A stretch of 64,000 nucleotides of DNA. It comes from Hygrophila difformis (lineage: Eukaryota > Streptophyta > Magnoliopsida > Lamiales > Acanthaceae). Position 1 is the stretch's first letter; every line of letters begins with the position of its first letter. Position numbers and translations under genes: made by a program. Shown one piece after another: positions 12,362 to 22,866 of this stretch. A model generated the notes under the pieces. The model saw only the letters and a program-made list of their open reading frames with translations. It was not told the origin of the DNA and made no database searches. The stretch spans positions 7,883,932 to 7,947,931 of the forward strand of contig JAOANR010000001.1 in assembly GCA_030278955.1 (NCBI GenBank). Reading direction: 5' to 3'.

Positions 12362-13441
12362 ATGTCCTCTTCTGTGCGATCCACCCCGTCACCTCGTACG
12401 CCGGCAGGCTGGCCGGCGCTGGAACCCCCTGATCCTCGTTCTCAACCGGAGGCACGTCGCATGTCCTTCCGGGATGTTGTGTGTGAGAATTCTGCATGGC
12501 CAGATCCGCTGGCGGCACCCGGGAAGCATATTACCGAGTTGGTAGATATTGATTTCTTTAACGGCAACCCGCTACTTCCTATGATTGATTTCCATGATGA
12601 AGCTATGGAACGTCTGTGCGCCCCCTTTCGCGAGGCCCTGGTCGTTAAAGTTTTTGGTAAGAAAGTTGGCCTGTCCTTGTTGAAGGAGAAGTTGATGAAA
12701 CTTTGGAAACCCTCGGGGCGAGTTTTCTTCACGGATACAGCCAAGGGGCACTTTTTGGTGAAGTTTTCTCTCGCGGTGGACAGAAAGAGGGCCCTTTACG
12801 AGGGGCCTTGGTCGGTCTTTGATCATCTTGTTGCAGTTGTGCCTTGGTCGAGGGAATTTATTGCGTCGACTGTCACGTACACCAAGTCCTTGGTGTGGGT
12901 TCGCATCTTAGACTTGGATCCAGTTTACTATACGGAAGATTCACTTTTTATCATTGCCAACCCGATTGGAAAACCAAAGCGGGTTGATACGACTACATCG
13001 GAGTTGAGCCGGGGTCAATTTGCAAGGGTATGTGTTGAGGTTGATCTCACGCAACCATTAATTGGCAAGGTTAGGGTTGATGGTTATCGGCACAACGTTG
13101 CTTATGAAGGCTTCCATGATATATGTACCGTGTGTGGCAAAGTTGGCAATAGGGATTGTGGATGTCACTACTCTAACAATGTTCCTGTATCAAACTCCCC
13201 GCCTTCGGCGGAACCTCAGAGCGACAAGGGGAAAACGAAGGTGGATGATGATGGTCGGCCCTTGCCAGCTCAAGATGAACCTATGGAGACTAACCTTTCT
13301 CAGCAACAAAAGGAGATCTCCCCTCATGGCGAGTGGTTATTGGTCAAGCGGAAGCCTCGTCCTAAGAAGCAGGGGGCCAAGAAGGTTGAGCCTCATGTTG
13401 AGCCAAAGCAAAGTGCGGCAGTAGGATCTAAGACAGGGTAG
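12362..13441 (+). CDS. LINE ORF1 protein (DUF4283-type, zinc knuckle)
   Basis: An open frame of about 359 residues from the ATG at 12362. It has the DUF4283-like block found in plant LINE ORF1 and retrotransposon-derived genes (LWKPSGRVFFTD, GHFLVKF, YEGPWSVFDHLVAVVPWSRE, VWVRILDL). A Cys-rich knuckle follows (CTVCGKVGNRDCGC). The C-terminal third is basic and Gln/Lys-rich, consistent with nucleic-acid binding. ORF1 proteins package LINE RNA. This frame is intact although ORF2 is not. An upstream in-frame TTG exists but is not a likely start. Confidence 0.85.
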   Translation: MSSSVRSTPSPRTPAGWPALEPPDPRSQPEARRMSFRDVVCENSAWPDPLAAPGKHITELVDIDFFNGNPLLPMIDFHDEAMERLCAPFREALVVKVFGKKVGLSLLKEKLMKLWKPSGRVFFTDTAKGHFLVKFSLAVDRKRALYEGPWSVFDHLVAVVPWSREFIASTVTYTKSLVWVRILDLDPVYYTEDSLFIIANPIGKPKRVDTTTSELSRGQFARVCVEVDLTQPLIGKVRVDGYRHNVAYEGFHDICTVCGKVGNRDCGCHYSNNVPVSNSPPSAEPQSDKGKTKVDDDGRPLPAQDEPMETNLSQQQKEISPHGEWLLVKRKPRPKKQGAKKVEPHVEPKQSAAVGSKTG

Positions 13442-13703
13442 GACCAGCGGCACTCTACTACTCTTGCTATTGTTCCAGTGCATCATCATGAGGCAGTCGT
13501 GGCGTCTGCTCCGGCTCCCAATGGTTATGATGGGGTTCCAGACCCCTCAAAATGTGTGAAGGGGAAGCGGCCTCGCCTCAATCTTCAGCCTCAAGACCCT
13601 ATTGCGACATCTAATCTTTTTTGGCCCTTGGCTGGAGAACGGAGGGGATGGATGAGGAACCTTCCGGAGGTGGTTGTCCGGATTGCCCTAGGGAGGTTTC
13701 TTA

Positions 13704-14630
13704 ATGATTATGTTCCAAGACTTTACGATCCTAGCATGGAATATACGTGGCGCCATGCATAGGAGCACTCATCGCCACATTGCAGATGTATTGCATTCTT
13801 ATAAACCCTCTGTCCTTGTGCTCATGGAACCGAGGGGGCCTTTTGATACTGTTCGGGCTTTTTTCTATCTCTTAAACTATGATGTTATTCATATAGTGGA
13901 GTGTGTAGGGCAAGCCGGTGGGTTATGGATTTTGGCTCGCATTGGCATACCTTACACCTTCACTGCTTTAGCAGCTTATGATAGGAGTGTTTCTCTTCGT
14001 GTCCATCATGGCACTTTTTCCTGGTGCTTCTCGGCTGTGTATGCCAATCTACGACCAAGAGCTCGAGAGGATGATTGGAAGGACATGTGCGAAACGGCTG
14101 GTCTCATTCACGGGCCGTGGCTTGCTATCGGGGATTGGAACGATGTTTTGTCCCCTTCGGAAGCGTTAGGCCTGGAGGTTCATGGCCGACAGTGTGACCT
14201 TTTTGGTCATATGTTGGATGAGTGTGGCTTGAGCTCTGTTCACACTATCGGCGACGCTTTTACTTGGCAATGGAACACCAGTGGAGGTCCACTGGCTAGG
14301 AAACGATTGGATCGTGTTGTAGCCAACACGGATTGGCTTTCTATGTTTCCATATGGCTTCGTCGAGGTGCTTCCCCGTCGCGCATCAGATCATAATGGCC
14401 TCTTGCTTCGGTGTTCTCGTGAAATTTCTCGGCCTGTCAACAAACCATTCCGCTGGGAGTATGTTTGGTCTTCACACCCGCTTTACGAACCTGTAGTGGA
14501 TGCTGCTTGGCAACTTGGTGGATCTTCATTGCATGATAAATTGAGACAAGTTAAGGACTTCTATGTGCACTTCAACAAATTCTCTTTTGGACATATTGGC
14601 CTAGGAAGAAGCGGTTGTTTCAGCATTTAG
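13704..14630 (+). pseudogene. LINE ORF2, endonuclease part (APE-like)
   Basis: This 308-residue frame begins at the ATG at 13704 and opens with the endonuclease/exonuclease/phosphatase fold of L1 elements. It shows ILAWNIRGA, the LMEPRG segment, AIGDWNDVL, RLDRVVAN and the final SDHNGLLL motif, where the Asp-His pair is catalytic. The domain makes the first nick in target-primed reverse transcription. The frame then shifts to the overlapping frame starting at 14615, so the polyprotein is broken after the endonuclease. Confidence 0.88.
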
Positions 14631-16914
14631 CGGGAGTCAGGCGGTGTTTGACCCATGTTGACTCAGCTTGTATGCAACGACTTGAACAAGATTTGTTGAA
14701 GGAGTTGGATGAAATTCTTAAACAAGAGGAGCTTTTGTGGTTTCAGAAGTCGCGAGATAAATGGATCACTTGTGGCGACAGGAATACCCGTTATTTTCAC
14801 TCCAAAACTTTGATACGACGTCAACATAGTCATATTGTTGGGCTTAATGTTCATGACAGATGGGAAATGGATGAGTCTATGCTTCGGGATCATGCATTAA
14901 ATCACTTTCGCAGACTCTTTGGCCTTGAGGTTTTCCCATGCACGGCCTCCGATGCTCCTAAGTTCTCTGGATCCTTTGGCCGCTGATCAGCAGCTGAGTA
15001 AGGAGGTGACGGTGGATGAGGTGAAGTTGGCGGTGTCTGAGCTTAAGGGGTTGGCAGCCCCGGGTCCGGACGGCATTCCAGCCATATTTTATAAACTTTA
15101 TTGGCAGTCGGTTGGAGGGTATGTTGTGGATTTTGTTAAGACTGCGATGCATAGAGGCGGGTTCGATCCAAGTGTGGCAGCTACTCTTGTTTGCTTAATT
15201 CCTAAGGCGGAGATTCCTACCGAGATCCGACAGTTCAGGCCGATTAGTTTGTGCAACGTGAGTTACAAGATTCTAACTAAAGTGTTGGTGAATCGGTTGC
15301 GGCCTCTATTGAAAAATTACATCGGGCCTTATTAGTCAGCTTTTCTTCCTGGTCGGGGAACGACCGGTAATGCTATCATACTTCAGGAGGTGGTTCATTC
15401 CTTTCGGATCCGGCATCGGACCTAGAAGAGTGTTTGACTGACATGGCTTTGCCGGCATCCATTATCAGAATTATTATGTTTTGTGTCCGCTCTCCGGTTT
15501 ATTCCCTTTTGTGGAATGGGGATGCTCTTCCCCCTTTTTCTCCAGTAAAGGGTTTACGGCAAGGGGATCCCTTATCTCCGTACCTGTTTATCATTGTGAT
15601 GGAACGTCTTTCTCGCACCATTCTTGCTAAAGTTCATGAGGGGGCCTGGACGCCAATATCACTTGCTAGGGGTGCTGAGCCGCTCTCCCATCTTATGTTT
15701 GCGGTGATCTCCTACTTTTCTCTCGGGCGTCAGTTGATAGTACGAGGTGTGTGGATGATGTTCTCTCGAGCTTCGCTGGCCGAGCGGGAATTAAGATTAA
15801 TGCCCGTAAGTCTGTCGCCTATGCTTCAATGGCGGTCTCTTCGGACTGTCGCTGGGAGCTCTCTTCAATCCTAAATGTTGAATTCGTATCGTCTTTGGAG
15901 AAATACCTGGGATTTCCTATCTATCATGGTGCAGTGACTCGAACTCATTATTCATTATTGGTGGACAAGATCAAGCGTACGTTAGGCACTTGGAAACGCA
16001 GCCTGCTGAATAAGGCCGGCCGAGCAACCCTGGCCAGGGCGGTGTTGGCCACCATTTCCACTTATTTCATGCAATATGCATGGATTCCCTCCTCTATCTG
16101 TGATGAGGTTGATCTTCATGTTCGGACATTTATCTGGAAGAGTTCTAATGGTCGTGGTCTTCCTCTAATTCGGTGGGATAAGGTGGCGGTTCCTCGGAGA
16201 ATGGGAGGGCTTGGTATTCAGACGTGTCAGGACATGAATATTGCTATGCTTGGCAAGCCTCTTATGCACTTCCGCGCTCTTGCTGTGACTCCACAGGTGA
16301 AGCTCATGGCAGCCAAATATCATTATGTGGGGGGTGGGGGGGGGGGGGGCTTCACCTACCGTGTGGGTGCTTCGACATTCTATAAAGCGCTCATGAAGGT
16401 GGTGCCCTTTCTCACTAATGGACTGCGTCTTCGGCTAGGGAATGGGAACTGCAACTTCTGGTTTGATCCTTGGCTTAATCAGGAGCAGCTCGGGGTGAAG
16501 GTTCCTTACGTTCATGTGGCGGATACGGAGCTCAAAGTGAAGGATGTATACTCTAATGGTGGGTGGAACTGGAGCTCTCTTTATACCATGGTGCCTGATC
16601 ATGTGAAAGATGAGGCTAATCGAGTAGGCCCTCTTGTGTTACACCCGGATGTGGAGGACTCATGGCGCTGGATAGGATCCCCGGATGGCGAATATTCAGT
16701 CAGCTCTGGCTATCTTTGGATACTAGCCCAACGAGGAGTGACTGATAATGTGCGCAGATCTTGGCCTTGGAAGATTCATACTCCGGAGAAGGTCAAGTTC
16801 CTTGTTTGGCTAATGACCCATGACTCGTTGCCCACGAATGCTATGCGGCACTCTCGTCAGCTTGCGTCGTCGAATCTGTGTGTGGTCTGCTCCAACGCAC
16901 CGGAAAGCATTAAG
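14631..16914 (+). pseudogene. LINE ORF2, reverse transcriptase and zf-RVT part, broken
   Basis: Reverse-transcriptase motifs are clear: GPDGIPAIFYKLYW, FRPISLCNVSYKILTKVLVNRL, and GLRQGDPLSPYLFI. There are several lesions. A TAG at about 15333 stands where family members have CAG (the QSAF motif). The stretch around 15420-15435, which should hold the first catalytic Asp, is deleted. The FADD motif near 15700 has lost one base, shifting the frame. Sequence then resumes in frame from 15751 with the YLGFPI, KIHTPEKVKFLVWL and CVVCSNAPE blocks of the zf-RVT domain. The frame is cut at 16914 by the nested LTR-type element. A long G run lies at 16329-16350. Confidence 0.88.
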
Positions 16915-17201
16915 TGATAATGGCCAGAAATGACCATTATTTTCAATCCATTTCCGTGTCTGAAACGGGCATTTGATCGCATTCCGGTCTTATATTAAAT
17001 AAGAAAGCAGTAGAATTGAACTGATTTATGCATAATTGTAAGAATATTGAGCTGGTATGAAAAATGCATAAATATGTAATTTTATTACACATTTATGTTA
17101 GAAAAATCCAAAAACATGAGAAAAAGAAAAGAAAAGAAAAAGGAAGCAAAAGGATGGGAAAAGAAATGAAAAACCCACAAAAAGCTGAATTTTCAGGATA
17201 T

Positions 17202-17468
17202 TACGACGCTAGACACAACTACGACGCTAAGCATGGATAGCGCCGTAGCCTGGTCTAGCGCCGTAGGAGGAAACTGAAAGCTGACAATTAAAGAAAGGTG
17301 GACGGCGCTAAACATGGATAGCGCCGTAGTTGAGTATAGTGCCGTAAGCAAGGATAGCGCCGTAAGCTGTCCATTCAGAAACAAAGAAGTGTCTTCGGGA
17401 TGGAAGACTACGACGCTATACCTATAGCGCCGTAGTAGGATAGCGTCGTACCCAGCTATAGCGCCGTA
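17202..17468. repeat. Array 1 of decamer TAGCG(C/T)CGTA in both orientations
   Basis: Twelve copies of TAGCGCCGTA, TAGCGTCGTA or the complements TACGACGCTA/TACGGCGCTA, allowing one mismatch, lie in 267 bases. Starts are 17202, 17220, 17238, 17256, 17301, 17319, 17337, 17355, 17409, 17425, 17441 and 17459. Several are spaced by exactly 18 bases. They sit 60-330 bases upstream of the element's TATA box. Confidence 0.92.
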
Positions 17469-17525
17469 CTGAGCCTCAGAATTCAAATTACAAGGCCTGG
17501 GGGCCCATGGGCCTAGGGTTTCCCA

Positions 17526-17536
17526 CCTATATAAGG
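17526..17536 (+). promoter_or_regulatory. TATA box of the LTR-type element
   Basis: CCTATATAAGG matches the plant TATA consensus and lies downstream of decamer array 1. It is the only strong TATA box seen near the front of this element, so it probably marks the U3/R boundary, with transcription starting near 17565. Confidence 0.6.
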
Positions 17537-18189
17537 ACCAGTTGACTCCAATGATCAGAACCATTCCAGAAAACATTCAAACTTGGAGACAACCTTGTGT
17601 TCTTGAGAGGTGTAGGTTAGTTAGGTAGTTAGGTCTTTATATTTTTTTTGTATTATTTACATTTCTGTCTTAGATTAGACTTTTGAATATTTAGATTAGT
17701 GGTCTTTTTAGAGTTTGTAGCTTTAGTTAGCCACTGTTTATATTATTTACAGCTTTGTTGAACTTTTATTAAGGCTTGAAATACCCAAATGATGGGTATT
17801 ATCAAGCCATTTCTTATAAATGGGAAGTTAATCACAAAAAGAGTCCCAAAATCATGAAATGGACATGAGTCCATGGATTTATTGCTTTATTTTGGTTTAA
17901 TGACCCCTTGGTCACCTTGTTTTTACAGTTTTATGTGGGTTTGTGTTTTCACTGTTGTTTGTGGAATTTCATGCATGATGTGTTGGTTAAAAACCCTAAC
18001 TTAGGTTTAAGGTTCATTTGTGCTTTATTTTTACTGTTATTTGAGTTTTCCTTGCACTTTATTTTATTTTCATAACTGTTAATGCTTTCTCTTGTCTCAT
18101 TTCTTGCATAAATGAACCATGAACTTGAAAATAGGGTTAGCAATCGCATAGATTGCATCACCCGAACAACAACATGTTTCTGGGCTAGC

Positions 18190-18550
18190 TACGACGCTAA
18201 CCGCCCTACGACGCTATCATTGGATAGCGTCGTAGGTGAGGTTTAGCGCCGTAGTTGCCCAGAACTTGAACAAAAATTTATCCTACGGCGCTAGACCGGC
18301 GGCGCTATCCTCGGATAGGGTCGTAATTTTTGTTCAGCGCCGTAGGACCCCAAAATACTTAATCTTTCACATAACCCACCTACGACGCTATATCTACGAC
18401 GCTATATCTACGACGCCGTAGGATAGCGTCATCATTTAGTATATAGCGCCGTACCCCCCAATTTCATCAACACTTCTCAGATTCCACCCTACGACGCTAT
18501 CATCACGGCGCTACCCTTGGATAGCGCCGCAATATCTGTATAGCGTCGTA
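18190..18550. repeat. Array 2 of the same decamer in both orientations
   Basis: About 17 exact or one- to two-mismatch copies lie in 361 bases. Exact ones start at 18190, 18207, 18225, 18244, 18284, 18381, 18395, 18444, 18490 and 18541. Variants occur near 18297, 18316, 18335, 18409, 18424, 18504 and 18522. Complementary copies often face each other, so RNA or single-stranded DNA from here could fold into several hairpins. Confidence 0.9.
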
Positions 18551-21378
18551 ATTGGCATTTTCTTGCCAAATTTTCCAATTCTCCATTTTTCTCACTTAAT
18601 TAATTGAACCTTTATACTAACATTTTGAGGTTGAAATCCAATGATCTCAACCCATGATTAATGTGATATAAAAAATTTTGTTCAATTCCATTAAAAGAAT
18701 TTTCTACAAAATTAAACTCTAATGATCTAAGTATATAATCCGGACTGTAATTAATTAATTAATTATGGAATGAGTGATTATTTGGACGTAATGAGTAATT
18801 ATGGATTAAATTCCATACCCTTGCATGAGAAACCAATGTCTCTCATACAAGATGACCCAAAAATATTTTCTTTTATTTATTTTGTCTTTGCCCGTGTTGT
18901 GTGAAACAGCTAGTAAGAAATATAACAGACTAATGTTGGCGGGTATTCCCACACGGATAACTAGCTCGTAGTCTGTATATTAATTACTAGATGTTATTTT
19001 GCATGGTCTGGATAGTGGTCGGTGGAAGCCTTGGCGGTTCGTCCATCCGGGATTATAATAGCTGCTCAGCTGACTTCTATCCGGATACAGTTTCTTTTTC
19101 TTTATCTTAATTTCAAACCTGAATTTTGAGCTGTAATATTATCAAACGATGTCGATCAACATTGTTTGAATAGTACTACAGTAATAAAACATGTAGGTTT
19201 TTCTCTCATTTCACAGATAGTAGGAGTCTTGATGATAGCGATCACTGTTATTAAGATCTTCTGCTGTCTAAAATCATCCCACCTGGAATAGTCAGGACCC
19301 GGATATCAGATGTTTGCAGTTCGGATTATCCTGACTATTTTTGTCATCTTTTTGGCCAGAATAAATTCTTCTCATCTCCGGCTATTTCATCTCTGTGTTT
19401 CAACTTCTGTCTAGACCCGCCTTATATTTTGGGTTGTTTTATTTTACACTTCCTTATAAACTTATGCATGATATTATTATGTAGATACTGTGGTCATTAT
19501 TATTTTGGGATCCTTCCCTTGGACATAGGAGTCTTGATTTAAATCAGATGCCTCACAATAAATTTCCAACAAAAATTCATTATAAAATCCGGATCTGAGT
19601 AAGGGATAAATTCCACAATTATGACTAATTCATATCCGACTGAGGGTTGATTTTGGGAAATTAGAAGCAGAGTCAGCGATTAGGTCTCACCTAGACTGAA
19701 AGGGTCTGTGTTCTTATTGAGAGTCTAGTACCTGTTTAGGGAATGATCTTCAAACATCTTTTATTTTCCAAAATTGCTATATGTTGGAAATCTTTTATTA
19801 AATATTGCACTGACTCAGGATCCACTTGGATTCAGATGAGGTGTAATAGATAATATTAGAAGAACAACATGTGGGCCTTGGTTATTTTCTAAGGTAGGGT
19901 TGAGTTCCTTTCAATTGATATCCTCTTCTGCCAAAGCCTATTTTTGAGTCCTGAGTGAGTGCATCCGGAACGAACTAATCTATTAGTTCGTTTCATTAGT
20001 TTGTATCTCATAACCACCCGACGGGAAATGAACACTGCGAGCGGTTCACCGAGAATAGGGAATTCTTGATCCACACCCAGTCATTCTGACTGGGGGCTTT
20101 CTTTTACTACCAGGGTCAGACTTTCAAAAACCTCCGAGTGATAGGATTTTAAATGCTTTCTTTACCGCTTTCCTTTAAATGCTTTCGTTAGAGGTCACTC
20201 GGTTGTATTGAGAGTTTTGTAACTGCTTCTAGGACTGAGAGTTAAGGGATAGTTCAGGGCTTGATTAGAATCTTTGGGCGTGACATGGGGGAATGATAGC
20301 AGTACTTGACACTTCAATAAGTGATTTGTCGGGTGTTGCTTGTCCACCACAGATGGCTAACATACTCTCGCAAGGCATTGCAAGAGGAGTTATAAGTTTG
20401 TGGTATCTTAGAGTTTGTTTTCTTAAGAGCATGTAAACTCTTACTGTAAGTACCTGTCTGTTAAAGGGAACATGGTATAGAGAGCATGAAAATTAGCTAA
20501 CTGAAAGGATTATCCCAAACAAAGATCTGTGTAATTAAAATGGAAGTTTAATTATGTTTCATCTGAATCTTGTCCGATTTTTATATTTTCTCTCCTATCC
20601 CTTCTGTCTTATTTTAAATCTGCTTTCTTAGAACAATCTTAACCGCTTTCTTAGATTAATTTTATCGCTTCCTTAGATTTAATTTAATTCGCTCTCTAGA
20701 ATAACTTTATCTGCTTTCTTTAATCGCTTTCATAGTTTAGATTTAAATTCTGTCAAGTAGTTGATAGTCAAAACACAAACTTGAACCGAGTAACCGAGTG
20801 GAAAATCTTAGTAAACGACGTGGGCCCTGCTTCTATCGCACATCCTCCAGTGAACGATCCGGTCTTACTATAAATTACTGCAATTTTTGACACCGTGCGC
20901 TTTCGGGCCACAATTTCTTAACACGAGTAATAAAAACGTGACAACCTATAAATATATCCCTAATCCCAATTCCGCCATCATAAATTGGTTTCATTAAATA
21001 AAATTGAAAACCGGGAATGTGATTTTTCAGAAAATGCTCATATAGTGGGAATGTGATAAAAGTTTCATAGCACAGGTTTTCATGACATGAAACTATGGTA
21101 AGTTTCATGATGCAAATTGCCAGGGACCTTCAGTGTGACAGACTGAAGGTCAAGATTGAACTATCTATCCCGGCTGCACCGTGAAAGTTGTCAAAAGTTT
21201 CATGCCAGGGAGGTCCACAGCGCCATTTGAAATCAGAATACCCCATTTGAGCAATAAAAAGTGAAATATATCCTTAAACCCCTTTCCCACGAATCATAAC
21301 TCTTTTAATTTAATAAATTCAACTTGGGATATTTTAGAAAATACTCGTGTTGCGAAATTTGTCAAAAGTTTCATTAAG

Positions 21379-22173
21379 CATTTATTTTTTTGCTTGTCCC
21401 TGGACGAATGCATGCTGGAGGTCCCTTGGAATATCATCAACTTCTCTCTGGCCGGACATAGGTGAGACAACGGATGTAGTTCTTATGCGCATATGCCGGA
21501 ACTGGAATGGCCGGCATTGGGCCATGCTATGGTGTATATGGAAGCATCACAATGCTAAATGCTTCCAGGGAGTTAATGTCAATGTGGCGCTTGCGGTTTG
21601 GGATGCTCAACATCTTGGAGAGCTTTTTTGCCGATCATTTGCAGGTAGGGTTAAAGTGGTTGCGCCTCGGCTAGTTTGCTGGAACCCTACCAGCGGCTCG
21701 GGGACGATTTTGCATGTTGATGGAAGCTCACTTGGAAACCCGGGTGCGGCAGGTTTTGGGGGGGGGGGGGGGGGGGGAGGGGGTCATCCGATATGCGGAT
21801 GGCAATTGGATTGAGGGTTTCTCCGGCTCGGTAGGTTTGGCCACGAATATTGTGGCAGAATTGCATGGCATCTTTAATGGTATCAAACGTCTGATTGCGT
21901 TGGGTATTCATTCGGCTTCTTGCTTCTCCGATTCCCTTGAAGCCCTTCGGCTTGTGCAGAAAGGTACTACTGCAGGTCATTGGCTCCGGCCATTGGTTTT
22001 TGTCCATTTCGGACTTGCTTCGGCAACATCCAGACTTTCGATGGTTCCACATTTTGCGTGAAGGTAATGCAGTAGCAGATTCTTTGGCAAAGCGTGCTGC
22101 ACGCTCGGTTGATTTCTTTACGACTTGGGCGTATCCCCGGATAGGGTGCTACCCTTCATGTGTGCGGATTTGA
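21379..22173 (+). pseudogene. LINE ORF2, RNase H part
   Basis: This is the LINE frame resumed after the nested element. It encodes the end of the zf-RVT region (HLFFACPW, MLWCIWKHHNAKCF) and then an RNase H domain. The four acidic catalytic positions are visible: LHVDGSSLGNPG, VAELHGI, FSDSLEA and AVADSLAKRAA. A G run of about 25 bases at 21757-21781 replaces the codons of the GFGGVIR segment and disturbs the frame. Another shift occurs near 22010. The stop is at 22171-22173, and the LINE 3' UTR runs to 22288. Confidence 0.87.
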
Positions 22174-22301
22174 TGGGCACCTGGTTTCTTCGTGCTTGAT
22201 CTACTTGTATTTCCTTTTTTGTACCCCCCTCTACTTTTTCTTTTTACTTTGCCGACGTTTTTCGCCACGTCCCTAGTTAGCCAAAAGAAATTAATAATTT
22301 A

Positions 22302-22866
22302 GATTATATACAATTTAAAATTATTAAAAAAAAATATTCTTAAACTTATAAATTTAGACATGAACCTACTTCACAGACAGAGTAATAAGAAGAAATCAAG
22401 GAAACACAGTTCAGCCTTGACAGATAGCTACTCATCCACACTTCACAACAAAAGGCAATCTATCATAGATGTATTTCATAATATAGACAGAAGTAATAAA
22501 CAGTGTTCAATGCGTGTGGAAACTGATTTGCCTGTACAGATACACGAAAAAAGTAGGAAATACTTGAAGCATAGACCAAATGTGGCAACTCAAAATAGTG
22601 TTAGGACGGGCCCTACACTTGCAGTGTAGCCAATGCCATTGGAGTACAAAAAACCAGATCGCTAGAAAATCGGGGTATGGGGAAAAATTCAATAGGTTCA
22701 TACAAATTGAGCATATTAGTCGCTTGTGCATCAGAATTGAGTACAGAAAGCTGAAACGGATTTAGCGGTATAAGAATCTGTAGGTGTTGATTCAACATAA
22801 ACAGAACAAGCAACCACGTCGAGCTTTCTTTGACAATAGGCGTTTTAAGTAGCACATCATCAATCA
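22302..22866. other. Space between the LINE and the cyclophilin stop
   Basis: 565 bases that probably include the cyclophilin 3' UTR on the minus strand. No other gene is seen. Confidence 0.5.

Larger units (their letters stand above)
16915..21373 (+). mobile_element. LTR-type element (solo LTR or LARD-like), 4,459 bp, inserted in the LINE
   Basis: The insertion starts TGATAATGGCC and ends GTTTCA (TG..CA). It is flanked by a 5 bp duplication TTAAG (16910-16914 and 21374-21378). Joining the LINE across it restores the CSNAPESIK-HLFFACPW reading frame exactly. It has no recognisable gag or pol, and I saw no second copy of its start, so it is a very long solo LTR or a coding-free derivative. 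A TATA box lies at 17528-17534. Two arrays of a GC-rich decamer lie at 17202-17468 and 18190-18550. The last ~480 bases contain two diverged tandem units (about 20889-21110 and 21180-21373). Confidence 0.8.
12304..22288 (+). mobile_element. L1-type LINE retrotransposon, defective, with nested LTR element
   Basis: The element is bounded by a 13 bp duplication AATTAATAATTTA (12291-12303 and 22289-22301). In order it carries ORF1, an endonuclease, a reverse transcriptase, a zinc-knuckle-like zf-RVT region and RNase H. Its 3' end is TTAGCCAAAAG. Removing the nested element at 16915-21373 leaves about 5.5 kb, a normal size for plant L1 elements. Frameshifts, a stop and a deletion in ORF2 make it immobile by itself. 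It accounts for most of the distance between the D27-like and cyclophilin genes, which would otherwise be about 0.9 kb apart. Confidence 0.93.

Noticed and set aside
17193..17576. 127-codon minus-strand frame
   Set aside because: It is generated by the decamer array and promoter region of the LTR-type element. No protein family features.
17202..18550. CRISPR array
   Set aside because: The repeats are 10 bases, in both orientations, and lie in plant nuclear retroelement DNA.
20850..20910. Primer-binding site after a first LTR (TTTTTGACACCGTGCG)
   Set aside because: It vaguely resembles the TGGCGCCGTTGCC site of Athila/Tat elements, but matches poorly. No 3' LTR copy follows, so the boundary was not used.
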